DNA of 23,173 nt from JAFGPL01 sp046485045 (GCA_046485045.1 JAWOHT010000148.1:1-23173), one strand, 5' to 3'; positions 1 through 8,632 are shown, counted from the first letter of the stretch. A program made the numbers and translations. Notes: generated by a model not told the origin, from the letters alone.

Positions 1-402
1 CTTCCCGAAGGAAAAGATACCCTGGTGTCTTTCAGACAAAGCGGCAATTTCAGCGAATTCAGGGTTCGAATACAACAGCCGGTACAAAATTTGATTTTCG
101 ATCCCAACAAATGGTTGCTGGCAAGCCTTGACAGCTTTATGAATATTTCCGACCGTATCAATTCCGGTGAACTGTACATGGTCAATCCTAACCCGGTAAA
201 AGATGTTTTGAATGTCCGCTTCAGAAATCAACCTTCAGATTATCAATATTATCTTTTTAATTCTTCAGGAGGCCTTATTACTTCATCAAAAAGCAGGCTT
301 ATACATCTCGAGGTAGATTTGAGAACACTTAGCACGGGAAGCTACTTTCTTGTTGTCATTTTAAACGACAGGCTGGTAACCTCAAAAATTATAAAAATCT
401 GA
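1..402 (+). CDS. T9SS type A sorting-domain protein, C-terminal part
   Basis: The frame is open from base 1, so the gene starts left of the window; only about 133 C-terminal residues are seen. The last ~75 residues read as a type IX secretion C-terminal sorting domain: an asparagine/proline turn (MVNPNPVKDVLNVRF), a middle strand region (YQYYLFNSSGG), a GSYFLVV strand, and a short terminal strand ending KIIKI. In Bacteroidota such a domain sends the protein through the T9SS translocon, where it is normally cleaved and the cargo released or attached to the surface. The functional (catalytic or adhesive) part lies outside the window, so the cargo type cannot be told. The stop TGA at 400-402 lies 1 nt from the stop of the convergent minus-strand gene, leaving no room for a separate terminator. 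Confidence 0.85.
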   Translation, partial: LPEGKDTLVSFRQSGNFSEFRVRIQQPVQNLIFDPNKWLLASLDSFMNISDRINSGELYMVNPNPVKDVLNVRFRNQPSDYQYYLFNSSGGLITSSKSRLIHLEVDLRTLSTGSYFLVVILNDRLVTSKIIKI

Positions 403-403
403 A

Positions 404-1390
404 TTAATTCCGGTAATAATTACCCAGCCTGTTAACAAAAGAATTATGGTTGTATTCGTTAATTTTATTAATGATGCCTGCTATCTCTGATGTTCTCGAT
501 TGTTTGTCGGAATCGGTAAGTCCGAATGATTCATTAAATACGATGGCATCTATTTTATATCCGGAGGTTGAAAGGGTCATTACTGCAGCGGCATTGAATT
601 CATCAAAGATAATTACCGATGGTAATTTGTTCTCTGAATAGTTTTTAACGGCATTGAGCACAGCGGCGCTGATATAATTTATCTGTGCTTCACCGAGAAA
701 ATGAATACCCAAAAGGAGTTTCACCAGTTCAATTTTTGCAACAGTGTTGTTTTCACCTTTTTCTTTCATTTTGCTAACCTCTTTGTCGCTTGTTTGCAGG
801 GCAAATTCAATATATTCGGCCGGAATTCCCGAGAGGTTGCCGAGTTCGTTGCGGCCTTGTCGTATTTTATACTCTTGTAAAACCTCTTTTCTGCTAACCG
901 GGGTATAATAATCCCATCCTTTGGTTCTGCGGTAAGATTCGGTTACTGGCCTGGGTTTCCATTTAGTTACCGGGCGCTTCATCAATGGCGCTGTTAGTGA
1001 TAATTGCCCGGTTTCAAGGGAATAGAGGAGGCAGTTGGTAAAATGCGGCCATCCTCCGCCCAAAACAGAATGTAATGCGCTCCATAATGTTTTGTGCCCG
1101 GTTACGGGCACTGCAGGTTGTTCTTTTACAGAAAGGCCGCTAATATAGTCGGTTCCGAGGTTTACGGGGTAGTAAACATAATCTGACAACTCCCCGGGAT
1201 CGGTTTTTGTTATATGAAAAAGCTGTCTTATATCATAACTGTATGCAGAATCGTTGGCCAGTTTAAGATATATCTGATAATCGAGTTCCCATTTTAGCTC
1301 TGAAATGTTTAGCTGCTTAGGCTCAGATTGTGAGTAAAGTACAATAGAACCTAAAATAAGAACTGTCTGAATCAGCCATCTTTTTTTCAT
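404..1390 (-). CDS. Secreted protein of unknown function, directly downstream of gyrB
   Basis: 328 residues. The start chosen is ATG at 1388-1390 (MKKRWLIQTVLILGSIVLYS), which gives a clean signal peptide: two lysines, a hydrophobic stretch to about residue 19, then a small/polar region (YSQS). An upstream in-frame ATG at 1504 would bury 38 residues inside gyrB and spoil this signal. Only one base separates the gyrB stop (1392-1394) from this start, so translation is probably coupled to gyrB. The mature part has a Trp/Gly-rich segment (WSALHSVLGGGWPHF, about 103-117), a basic stretch around 138-156, and a C-terminal alpha/beta-looking region (PSVIIFDEFNAAAV at 257-270). I recognise no family and see no catalytic motif. 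Product most likely periplasmic or outer-membrane associated. Certain as a gene, unknown as to role. Confidence 0.8.
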   Translation of the reverse strand: MKKRWLIQTVLILGSIVLYSQSEPKQLNISELKWELDYQIYLKLANDSAYSYDIRQLFHITKTDPGELSDYVYYPVNLGTDYISGLSVKEQPAVPVTGHKTLWSALHSVLGGGWPHFTNCLLYSLETGQLSLTAPLMKRPVTKWKPRPVTESYRRTKGWDYYTPVSRKEVLQEYKIRQGRNELGNLSGIPAEYIEFALQTSDKEVSKMKEKGENNTVAKIELVKLLLGIHFLGEAQINYISAAVLNAVKNYSENKLPSVIIFDEFNAAAVMTLSTSGYKIDAIVFNESFGLTDSDKQSRTSEIAGIINKINEYNHNSFVNRLGNYYRN

Positions 1391-1391
1391 A

Positions 1392-3377
1392 TTATACATC
1401 AATTTTGGCATATTTAGCATGCGTTTCAATGAATTCACGTCTTGGCGGCACATCGTCACCCATGAGCATTGAAAAAATCCGATCGGCTTCGGCTGCACTA
1501 TCAATTGTAACCTGTCTCAGCGTTCGGGTTTCAGGATTCATGGTAGTTGCCCAGAGTTGTTCTGCATTCATTTCACCCAGACCTTTATACCTTTGTATAT
1601 GAACAGAACCGTCTTTACCTTTCCCGAATTCTTCAACGGTTAGCAGACGTTCTTCCTCATTCCAGCAGTAGCGTTCCTGTTTGCCTTTTTTAATAAGGTA
1701 AAGTGGTGGTGTAGCAATATAGAGGTAACCGCTTTTTATAAGGTCTTCCATATGCCTGTAAAAGAAAGTCATAATAAGGGTGGTGATATGGCTGCCGTCT
1801 ACATCGGCATCAGTCATTATTATTACCTTATGGTACCTGATACCCGCAAGATTAAGGGCTTTGCTGTCTTCTTCCGTCCCAATTGATACACCCAAAGCGG
1901 TAAAAATATTTTTAATCTCCTCGTTTTCGAAGATTTTGTGTGGCATGGCCTTTTCAACATTCAGTATTTTACCCCTGAGAGGCATTATGGCCTGAAATTT
2001 CCTGTCTCTTCCCTGTTTGGCCGTTCCGCCTGCAGAATCTCCCTCAACAAAATATATTTCTGTTGTGGCCGGATCTTTATCTGCACAGTCGGCGAGTTTA
2101 CCAGGCAAACCCGAGCCGGAGAGCACACTTTTTCTTTGCACAAGTTCCCTTGCTTTTCGGGCTGCATGACGTGCCTGGGCAGCAAGAATAACTTTATTCA
2201 CAATAATACGTGCATCTTTCGGGTTTTCTTCGAGGTAGTTGCCAAGTACCGCACTTACAGCTATATCTACAGCCCCCATTACATCTGAGTTGCCGAGTTT
2301 GGTTTTTGTCTGGCCTTCAAACTGGGGTTCTGCAACCTTTATTGAAATTACAGCAGTTAGTCCTTCGCGAAAATCATCGCCATTGATATCAAACTTAAGT
2401 TTAGCAAGCATTCCCGATTTCTCGGCGTAGTTTTTAAGTGTTCTGGTAAGCCCCCTGCGGAAACCGGCAAGATGCGTGCCTCCCTCGATAGTATTTATAT
2501 TATTAACATAAGAATGGATATTCTCGCTGAATGAGGTATTGTACTGAAGTGCTATTTCAACCGGTGTGTCATTTTTTACCGTGTCAATATGTATCACGTT
2601 GTCTATAAGTTTTTCACGGTTGGCATCGAGCAATTTCACAAATTCCTTTAAGCCTTCTTCAGAATAGAACCTTTCTGACCGGTAATGCCCGCCGTTGCCG
2701 TTTTCTTCCAGTTCTCTTTTGTCGGTAATCGTGAGGGCAATGCCCTTGTTCAGAAAAGCAAGCTCACGAAGGCGCGATGAGAGAATTTCAAAATTATATT
2801 CGGTGGTTGTGAATATGGACTTATCGGGAACGAAGGTAACAGTAGTTCCTGTTTTTTCAGATTCACCAATTTCTTTAACAGGGTATAGGGGTTTGCCCTT
2901 TTCATATTCCTGTTTGTATAATTTACCTTCGCGCTGAACGATGACTTCCAGGTGCGATGATAAAGCATTTACGCACGAAACCCCCACTCCGTGAAGACCC
3001 CCCGATACTTTGTATGAATCTTTGTCAAATTTACCCCCTGCATGAAGCACTGTCATTACTACCTCAAGAGCCGATTTCTTCTCTTTTTCATGCCAGTCGG
3101 TAGGTATACCCCTGCCATCATCTACCACCGTAACAGAGCCATCTTCGTTGATCGTTACATCAATGTTTTGGCAGTAACCTGCCAGTGCTTCGTCAATGGA
3201 GTTGTCAACTACTTCATATACCAAATGGTGCAGACCTTTAATTGATATATCGCCAATGTACATGGCAGGCCTTTTTCTAACTGCCTCAAGCCCTTCGAGA
3301 ACCTGAATGCTTTCTGCCGAATATTTACCGTTACTGTTCGTTTTTTCCTGTTTTTCTAGTTCGTTACTGTTCGTCAT
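1392..3377 (-). CDS. gyrB: DNA gyrase subunit B
   Basis: 661 residues, ATPase subunit of gyrase, which introduces negative supercoils together with GyrA in the cytoplasm. The GHKL ATPase domain shows the N-box (VVDNSIDEALAG, about 57-67), DDGRGIPTD (86-94) and GGLHGVGVSCVNALS (126-140). The transducer has QTKTKLGN (356-363) with the ATP-contacting Gln/Lys. The TOPRIM domain has VEGDSAGG (444-451), PLRGKILNVEKA, and DADVDGSH (523-530), holding the metal-binding Glu and Asp residues. A QRYKGLGEMN motif follows. Length fits the short GyrB form without the large enterobacterial C-terminal insertion. The hinge and TOPRIM wording is gyrase-like rather than ParE-like, though ParE is the only real alternative. 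The start at 3377 precedes a short polar tail typical of the family. Followed after 1 nt by the secreted-protein gene. Confidence 0.97.
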   Translation of the reverse strand: MTNSNELEKQEKTNSNGKYSAESIQVLEGLEAVRKRPAMYIGDISIKGLHHLVYEVVDNSIDEALAGYCQNIDVTINEDGSVTVVDDGRGIPTDWHEKEKKSALEVVMTVLHAGGKFDKDSYKVSGGLHGVGVSCVNALSSHLEVIVQREGKLYKQEYEKGKPLYPVKEIGESEKTGTTVTFVPDKSIFTTTEYNFEILSSRLRELAFLNKGIALTITDKRELEENGNGGHYRSERFYSEEGLKEFVKLLDANREKLIDNVIHIDTVKNDTPVEIALQYNTSFSENIHSYVNNINTIEGGTHLAGFRRGLTRTLKNYAEKSGMLAKLKFDINGDDFREGLTAVISIKVAEPQFEGQTKTKLGNSDVMGAVDIAVSAVLGNYLEENPKDARIIVNKVILAAQARHAARKARELVQRKSVLSGSGLPGKLADCADKDPATTEIYFVEGDSAGGTAKQGRDRKFQAIMPLRGKILNVEKAMPHKIFENEEIKNIFTALGVSIGTEEDSKALNLAGIRYHKVIIMTDADVDGSHITTLIMTFFYRHMEDLIKSGYLYIATPPLYLIKKGKQERYCWNEEERLLTVEEFGKGKDGSVHIQRYKGLGEMNAEQLWATTMNPETRTLRQVTIDSAAEADRIFSMLMGDDVPPRREFIETHAKYAKIDV

Positions 3378-3422
3378 TTTCTATTTCTTAAAATCGTAAA
3401 TTTTCAATACACTTCATCCCGC

Positions 3423-3471
3423 ATCTCAAATATTGCATGCGATAACATTAACTGATATCTGAATTTGAGAT
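3423..3471. repeat. 9-bp inverted repeat in gyrB leader
   Basis: ATCTCAAAT at 3423-3431 is the exact reverse complement of ATTTGAGAT at 3463-3471, with 31 bases between. It lies about 50-90 nt upstream of the gyrB start, inside the predicted transcript. It could be an RNA stem or a protein site; nothing in the sequence decides this. Confidence 0.5.
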
Positions 3472-3512
3472 AATCAGGGCTTTCAATCTCCAATCGTGGT
3501 TATCAATTATTT

Positions 3513-3545
3513 GCATTCCGTCTAAGAAACGACGGTTTTGAATGC
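3513..3545 (-). promoter_or_regulatory. Hairpin at predicted 5' end of gyrB mRNA
   Basis: GCATT-CCGTC at 3513-3522 pairs with GACGG (3531-3535) and AATGC (3541-3545). The loop is 8 nt (3523-3530) and a 5-nt bulge (3536-3540) lies on one side. The hairpin starts almost exactly where transcription from the box at 3550-3557 would begin, so it would form the 5' end of the gyrB message. A stabilising 5' stem or a leader control element are both possible. Confidence 0.4.
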
Positions 3546-3549
3546 ACTG

Positions 3550-3557
3550 CAAATATA
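3550..3557 (-). promoter_or_regulatory. Candidate gyrB promoter (-7 box)
   Basis: On the minus strand these bases read TATATTTG, a full match to the Bacteroidota primary sigma -7 box TAnnTTTG. A T-run (complement of 3572-3577) lies upstream at roughly the -33 position. Expected transcription start is near 3541-3545, giving a leader of about 165 nt to the gyrB start. Confidence 0.5.
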
Positions 3558-3693
3558 GTAAATCTAACCCGAAAAAATGTGTAAAAACCCTCTAATAATC
3601 AAGGATTTATCAACAAAAAATTAACAAATTAAAGGGCTGGTAAACAATGATTTACAGAGCACAAAAATAACAAAAAATTTGTTAATCCAGTTT

Positions 3694-3724
3694 CAGGGTT
3701 TTTAATTCTTAAAATTTCACCCTG
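3694..3724 (-). terminator. Hairpin after the beta-barrel gene
   Basis: CAGGGT (3694-3699) pairs with ACCCTG (3719-3724), and inside them TTTTAA (3700-3705) pairs with TTAAAA (3709-3714) around a 3-nt loop, with a 4-nt bulge. It begins 5 nt past the stop of the minus-strand gene, where a terminator is expected. No immediate U-tract follows on the minus strand, so intrinsic termination is uncertain. Confidence 0.4.
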
Positions 3725-3728
3725 ACAT

Positions 3729-5387
3729 TTATATCTTGTAGCTGAACCCTAAAATTACGTTTAATTTCCGTGCCGGGTACTGATGCCAGAGATAATAACC
3801 CGATGAGGTAAGGTTATAAAAATTCAGGTAGAAAGATAATATTTTTGAATACCGGTATTCCAGTGCCAGATTTAGATCGAAAACAGGTTTGAGTTTAATA
3901 ACTGTGCCAGCTGTATCGGTTTTTTGCGCATATCTGCTGCCAATTACTGCCATGTCGAGATTGGCATAAATCTTTTTTCGAATATTGTATCTGGTACCAA
4001 ATGAAAACTCGTAATCGGGTTTGTGCCAGGCTTTAAGTTCGTGGCTTAAATCATAACCCATTACTGCAGCACCAAGAGATAATTTAAAGTTCGGATAAGG
4101 GTCGTAATATACTTCACCTGCATATTTTACAAGTTTTACATCATCGGTAACAACTTTAAACATATTGTCGTATTTTCCGAGTGAATCTATGAGAAACAGG
4201 GGCATGTTATTGATAATGCTGTATGAAAGTGTGAGGTTGTATCCTGCCCTGGAGCTGAACAACCCTTTGATACCTCCGTAGATATAAAGCCTGTCGGTTA
4301 TTTGTGCTTTTGATGCCGGAACGATGTATGGATTTTCGCCGGAAAGCCTGTCGTATGTGTTTAATGTGGCATCACCATCAATACCGACGTAGGGGATAAG
4401 AATTTTTTCCACAACATTGAATTGTAACCGGGCGTGCGGATAAAAATAAGTCTTCTGTTCGCTGCCTGAAGCCAGAATAATTTTACCCCCCACAATAAAT
4501 TCATAATCAGCATTTCTTCTTGAAAACCAAGGCGTAGCGGTAAAAAGGGTGCTGTTTAAAGAATCTATAGTCATTCCCGGGTCTACATAGGTCAATCCGA
4601 GATCAAGCCCAAAAACCTTATTGCCAAAGCTTTTATTGAAGCGGGTATTCAAATCGAGTTTGTTTTCGTAATTTTTAAACTTGTCGGTAAGGTTATTATA
4701 AGTAAGGTTAAGGTCGTAATTCAAATGCGACGAATCAGCGTGTGTGGAATTAAACCTGAAGTCAAAGCCTGCCCTGATATAGTTTTGTTTAATGCTTTTT
4801 CCTTTAATATCAAGGGTTGTGTCAGGAAAAAGGTCTGTATTGTAACCATAATGGTGAATGGCATCTGACCTGAGACTGAAACTACCGGAAAGGCTCGAAT
4901 GGGTATAAAACTTTTTACCGTATATCTCGCCCTGGTTGATTGAGTATCCGGCAGGCACTTTGTCGCCGTTGTCGAGCGCAATTTTTGATCCCGTAGACCT
5001 GTGCTTGAAGTAAAGCCCCACCAGATGGTCTTTTGATCTGAGCGAGTTGATGTTATACTCTGCCACCGGGGTAAAATAGTTGCCTATGCCGAGCATGATA
5101 TAACTTCTGTACAGCTTCTCAAGCGATGTACCCATCATTTTGGCAGCATTGATTGGTTTAGGGTCAAAAGGGGTTTCTACTTTAACCGGAAGTATTGAAT
5201 ATTCAAACCGCGGCTTAACAGCAACAGAATCATTAATTTCGGGAAGAACGCTAATTTTGTATACATCTGAGAGGGCAGGCTCATAAGGCTTAACAACAAC
5301 TACATCGCGGTTGATCTGTTGTGCAATTACAAAATTTGAACTAAGTAATAAACTTATGATGATTAGAAATAATGGTCTTTTTCTCAT
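3729..5387 (-). CDS. Outer-membrane beta-barrel protein, partner of TPR protein
   Basis: 552 residues. Signal peptide at 1-22 (MRKRPLFLIIISLLLSSNFV, then IAQQ). Next comes a conserved-looking short periplasmic stretch (RDVVVVKPYEPALSDVYK, about 27-44) and a linker. The remaining ~450 residues alternate polar and hydrophobic positions with many Tyr/Phe/Asn/Gly, as in transmembrane beta-strands, and end in an aromatic C-terminal strand (LNVILGFSYKI). I see no TonB plug domain and no carboxypeptidase-like N-terminal domain, so calling it a TonB-dependent receptor would be unsafe despite a receptor-like barrel. It is the second gene of a unit with the TPR protein, 33 nt downstream of it, so the two products are probably made together and may contact each other at the outer membrane. 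Substrate or role unknown. Confidence 0.8.
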   Translation of the reverse strand: MRKRPLFLIIISLLLSSNFVIAQQINRDVVVVKPYEPALSDVYKISVLPEINDSVAVKPRFEYSILPVKVETPFDPKPINAAKMMGTSLEKLYRSYIMLGIGNYFTPVAEYNINSLRSKDHLVGLYFKHRSTGSKIALDNGDKVPAGYSINQGEIYGKKFYTHSSLSGSFSLRSDAIHHYGYNTDLFPDTTLDIKGKSIKQNYIRAGFDFRFNSTHADSSHLNYDLNLTYNNLTDKFKNYENKLDLNTRFNKSFGNKVFGLDLGLTYVDPGMTIDSLNSTLFTATPWFSRRNADYEFIVGGKIILASGSEQKTYFYPHARLQFNVVEKILIPYVGIDGDATLNTYDRLSGENPYIVPASKAQITDRLYIYGGIKGLFSSRAGYNLTLSYSIINNMPLFLIDSLGKYDNMFKVVTDDVKLVKYAGEVYYDPYPNFKLSLGAAVMGYDLSHELKAWHKPDYEFSFGTRYNIRKKIYANLDMAVIGSRYAQKTDTAGTVIKLKPVFDLNLALEYRYSKILSFYLNFYNLTSSGYYLWHQYPARKLNVILGFSYKI

Positions 5388-5420
5388 TTTCTGAAAGAAT
5401 TTAAATATACATTCAAATAT

Positions 5421-8400
5421 TTACTGTCCGACATTTATTTCGATATCTTTTTGCTCTACCACCTTTTCATCGGCCTGCTGTTTATCAGAATACTGTTTAT
5501 GTTTGGTGCGTGCCAGGTCAAGGATGCCATCGTTTGTATTGCCGTAATAATCAATAATGCTTTGTACAGTCTGAATTGCCTGAAAATAATCGTTCTGAGC
5601 TGCGTAAATATCAGCCCACAAGATAAAGCTCATGGCCATCCAGTACTGATGCGGAGTGGTTTTTTCTGCAAATCCGGCAATAACTTTATCGGCTTCCTGA
5701 AATTCGCCTCTTTTATAATAAATCTCTGCCACCCTGTATTTCGACTCAGCCCCTTCTATACTGCTCACCTCCCTGGCAACTTTCTGAAACTCTTCAAGGG
5801 CAAGCATCGGCCTGTTGTTGGCAACCAGCGCTTTTGCCATTTTGAACCTTGCCTCGCGTTCGAGGGCTTCCGGAAGCTTATCGGTTTCCAGCACAAGGTT
5901 GGCGCTTTCAATAACCCTGATGTAATCTTCGAGGAAATAGTTGCAACGCAATTGCCCTATTCTCGCTTCGAGCATATTGGCGCGGGTTTCTGTGAGGGCA
6001 GCCAGTTTTGAATAATATTCAAGCGCATTTTTATAATTCTTGTTGTTATAACTAATTCTGGCAGCGCCGAGCAAAGCCTGTTCTGTATATGTATTCCTGG
6101 GTTTGCCGGTTACATAATCGAATGATTTCAGCGCTTCATCGTATTGTTTTAGCTGGTAGTTGCAATCTCCTTTGTAAAAGTGTGCATTAAGAATAAAGCT
6201 GCCGTCGGGGAAATTTTCAATATAACGTTTGAAACTCTGCGATGATTTCTCGCAATCGCCCGACATATAAAGATTCTCAGCCGAAATGTAGCTTAAAGAA
6301 TCCTGCTCGCGTGTGCTTACCTGTGCAAAGGTTCCAAGGGTTTTGGTAAATTCGAAATAACCGTCAACATTTCCCTGTTCTATATACACGTTTTTTATTC
6401 CGGCAAGCGCGCCCCTGGCCTCTTCGGTGCCCGGGTAATCTTTAATGACCCGCTTGTACACGCTCATTGCTTCGCTATAACGGCTTGAATTATAATATAT
6501 CAGACCAAGATTGGCCAATGCACGCGGAACATAGCTGCTGTTCGGATATTTTTCTGTAATCTGCCTGTAACTGGTTGCCGCATTATCCGGCTGGTTTAAT
6601 GCCACATAACCTACAGCCATTTCAAACATTGCATCATCGGCAAAATTCGATGACGGGTAACTGTTCAACAGATTGTTCAAAACTGAATTCTTCTCTTCTT
6701 CCTTATTCAGCACACCCAGCGACAACCCTTTCTGAAACATGGCATAGTCAACATCAGAGGTGCCGTTCGCTATGCTCCGGTCGTAAAAATCAATTGCCGG
6801 GTAATAATCTTTCCTGATAAAAAAGCAATCGCCGGTTCGGTTAAGTGCATCGCCTACCGTTTTAACCTTCGCGTTGCTCATCTCGGTAACATACTTACGA
6901 AAATATTCTGTAGCTTCGGCATACTTCTTCTGTTGAAAATTGGCGTAGCCAATACCGTAGAGCGCAAGGTTGTATTCGTTTTGCCGGTATGCGCCGGGTT
7001 TCCCGATATAGGCATTGTAGCTTGCAACAGCCTGTGCATAATCACCAAGCTTGTAATACGCTTCGGCTTTCCAGTAATCTGCCAGTAATGCCAGGTCGGG
7101 GTCAGAAGCGCCAAAGGTGGTTGATTTGTTAAGCAGCGTGACCGCTTCCTGATAATTAAGATTTTTTATGAGTTCAAGTGCGCGGTAAAAAGCAATGCGC
7201 TGGTAAGCCTTTTTTATTTCGGGCGATTTGTTCGTGATCTTTTCAATTGACTCAAGCGCCATCTTATAATTTTTGGCCGTTAAATAGGCCTGAACAAGGT
7301 AATCGTAAGCTTCGTCTGACCGCCGTGATGCCGGATATTTTTTAATATAGTCATTCAAAGCAAGAATGGCTTCGTTAAACGGCACATAGGAAAGCTCGTA
7401 TGTAACAACCGCGTAGTTAAAAGCCGCATCCTCCTGTATCTTTTTGTCAAAATCCATTTTGGCTGCCGAGGCAAATGCCATGCGTGCTTCGTGTTTCTGG
7501 TTAAGCTTCAGGTAGCAGTCGGCCATGTGGTAAAAGGCATTCTGGCAAAGCAGCGAACTGCCTCCGGAGAGCTTACCGAACATATCGGCAGCCTCTTCGT
7601 ACCTGCCCGATTTGTAATAGGCGTAAGCAGCCTGGTATTTATCTTCTTTGGTTACATAATCGGCCTTTTCCATGTATTTTTCAAGGTAGGGAATGGCTTC
7701 GGCGTATTTGCCCGTTTGCATGTAAGATTCGCCGATCATACGTGCCACTTCGGCTACGCGTTTTTCGGTGACTTTCTCCATAAACCCGGGGGCAAATTCA
7801 ATCACTTTTTTATAGTCTTTCTGCAGAAAATATATCTGCGTGATATAATAGGGTACAATGGCCCCGAATGTTTCGTCGTTTGTAAGTTTCAGGAAGTTAT
7901 TCAACGCAGTCTGATAATTCTTCTGCGAATAATTTATATGGGCGTAATAGTATATTGCCGGTGAGGTATAATTTGATCCGGTGCCGAGAATTTCATAAAA
8001 AGCCGTGCGGGCATTTTCAAAATCATCTTTCACAAAGAAGCAGTAGCCTTTCTTAAACTGGTATTCAGCCAGTTGCTCTGTCGAGAGCTTTTGCCTGTCT
8101 ACAGCTCGGTAGTATTCAAGCGCGTTGTTATATTTTTTAACTGCATAAAAATAGTTTGCAAGCTGAAACCTGGCCTCGTTCACCAGGGCATGATAACCAT
8201 ATTCGCCAATAAACTTGTTGGTAAGGTATTCGGCATCGTCGTGAAACAGGTTTATGGCACACATGGCAGCGCTAAATGCAGAACGCGCCCTTACCTCGGA
8301 ATTTTTATCATAGGCTTCATTGCCGGCTGCCTTAAGAAAAAATTCCTTGGCAGTGCCGTAATTGCCTTTTTCATAAAACGCCATTGCAGTTTCGTAGTAA

Positions 8401-8495
8401 TCATCTTGTGCAATAAGATAAGCCGATTGCTGCCCCCATGCCATAAGACCGGCTTGTAAAATTATTAAACCGGTAATTAGTTTTCTGATGGTCAT
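5421..8495 (-). CDS. Large exported tetratricopeptide-repeat protein
   Basis: 1024 residues. Signal peptide at about 1-21 (MTIRKLITGLIILQAGLMAW, then GQQ) without a lipobox cysteine. The mature protein is almost wholly TPR-like helical repeats, from about residue 30 to 985; I count roughly two dozen units of the pattern Y..g.Y..A...y. Clear examples are YYKLGDYAQAVASYNAYI, YYNSSRYSEAMSVYKRVI, NYQLKQYDEALKSFDYV and YAAQNDYFQAIQTVQSII. The C-terminus is short and acidic (DIEINVGQ). Repeats of this kind form a solenoid for protein-protein contact, so the protein is probably a periplasmic scaffold. It is first in a two-gene operon with the outer-membrane barrel 33 nt downstream. Proteins such as BamD or PorW/SprE also combine TPRs with the outer membrane, but this one is not recognisably either of them. 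Confidence 0.85.
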   Translation of the reverse strand: MTIRKLITGLIILQAGLMAWGQQSAYLIAQDDYYETAMAFYEKGNYGTAKEFFLKAAGNEAYDKNSEVRARSAFSAAMCAINLFHDDAEYLTNKFIGEYGYHALVNEARFQLANYFYAVKKYNNALEYYRAVDRQKLSTEQLAEYQFKKGYCFFVKDDFENARTAFYEILGTGSNYTSPAIYYYAHINYSQKNYQTALNNFLKLTNDETFGAIVPYYITQIYFLQKDYKKVIEFAPGFMEKVTEKRVAEVARMIGESYMQTGKYAEAIPYLEKYMEKADYVTKEDKYQAAYAYYKSGRYEEAADMFGKLSGGSSLLCQNAFYHMADCYLKLNQKHEARMAFASAAKMDFDKKIQEDAAFNYAVVTYELSYVPFNEAILALNDYIKKYPASRRSDEAYDYLVQAYLTAKNYKMALESIEKITNKSPEIKKAYQRIAFYRALELIKNLNYQEAVTLLNKSTTFGASDPDLALLADYWKAEAYYKLGDYAQAVASYNAYIGKPGAYRQNEYNLALYGIGYANFQQKKYAEATEYFRKYVTEMSNAKVKTVGDALNRTGDCFFIRKDYYPAIDFYDRSIANGTSDVDYAMFQKGLSLGVLNKEEEKNSVLNNLLNSYPSSNFADDAMFEMAVGYVALNQPDNAATSYRQITEKYPNSSYVPRALANLGLIYYNSSRYSEAMSVYKRVIKDYPGTEEARGALAGIKNVYIEQGNVDGYFEFTKTLGTFAQVSTREQDSLSYISAENLYMSGDCEKSSQSFKRYIENFPDGSFILNAHFYKGDCNYQLKQYDEALKSFDYVTGKPRNTYTEQALLGAARISYNNKNYKNALEYYSKLAALTETRANMLEARIGQLRCNYFLEDYIRVIESANLVLETDKLPEALEREARFKMAKALVANNRPMLALEEFQKVAREVSSIEGAESKYRVAEIYYKRGEFQEADKVIAGFAEKTTPHQYWMAMSFILWADIYAAQNDYFQAIQTVQSIIDYYGNTNDGILDLARTKHKQYSDKQQADEKVVEQKDIEINVGQ

Positions 8496-8604
8496 CTGTA
8501 TATTTTTAATATTATGATAAAATTACAGATTAAAAACGATGGAAGGGCGAATTTATTTGATTTTGATTAACAGATTTTTGATAATTGTAAACAAAAAGAG
8601 TATT

Positions 8605-8632
8605 CAAAGTTATACCCATTCTGATAAAACAA
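8605..8632 (-). promoter_or_regulatory. Candidate promoter of the TPR/beta-barrel operon
   Basis: The minus strand reads TAACTTTG at 8612-8605, a full match to TAnnTTTG. A TTG lies 17 nt upstream (8632-8630), near the -33 position. Expected start is about 100 nt upstream of the TPR gene. Confidence 0.45.

Larger units (their letters stand above)
3378..3728. other. Intergenic region with gyrB leader
   Basis: 351 bases without a convincing gene. It holds, from right to left on the minus strand, a hairpin just after the beta-barrel gene, an A/T-rich stretch, a gyrB promoter candidate at 3550-3557, and a predicted gyrB leader of about 165 nt. The leader contains a 5'-terminal hairpin (3513-3545) and a perfect 9-bp inverted repeat (ATCTCAAAT 3423-3431 / ATTTGAGAT 3463-3471). 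Confidence 0.6.

Noticed and set aside
1391..1504. Longer N-terminus for the gyrB-linked secreted protein, starting at 1504
   Set aside because: It would overlap gyrB by more than 100 nt and put 38 non-signal residues before a good signal peptide that starts at 1390.
3729..5387. Annotation as a TonB-dependent receptor
   Set aside because: No plug domain or TonB box can be seen; only the barrel-like region and signal peptide are supported.
5451..6011. Long plus-strand frame opposite the TPR gene
   Set aside because: The minus strand clearly encodes TPR repeats here; the plus frame has a Cys/Phe/His-rich composition typical of antisense reading.
7491..7964. 157-codon plus-strand frame opposite the TPR gene
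   Set aside because: Phe/Val/Gly-rich antisense of repeated TPR codons; no start signal or family likeness.
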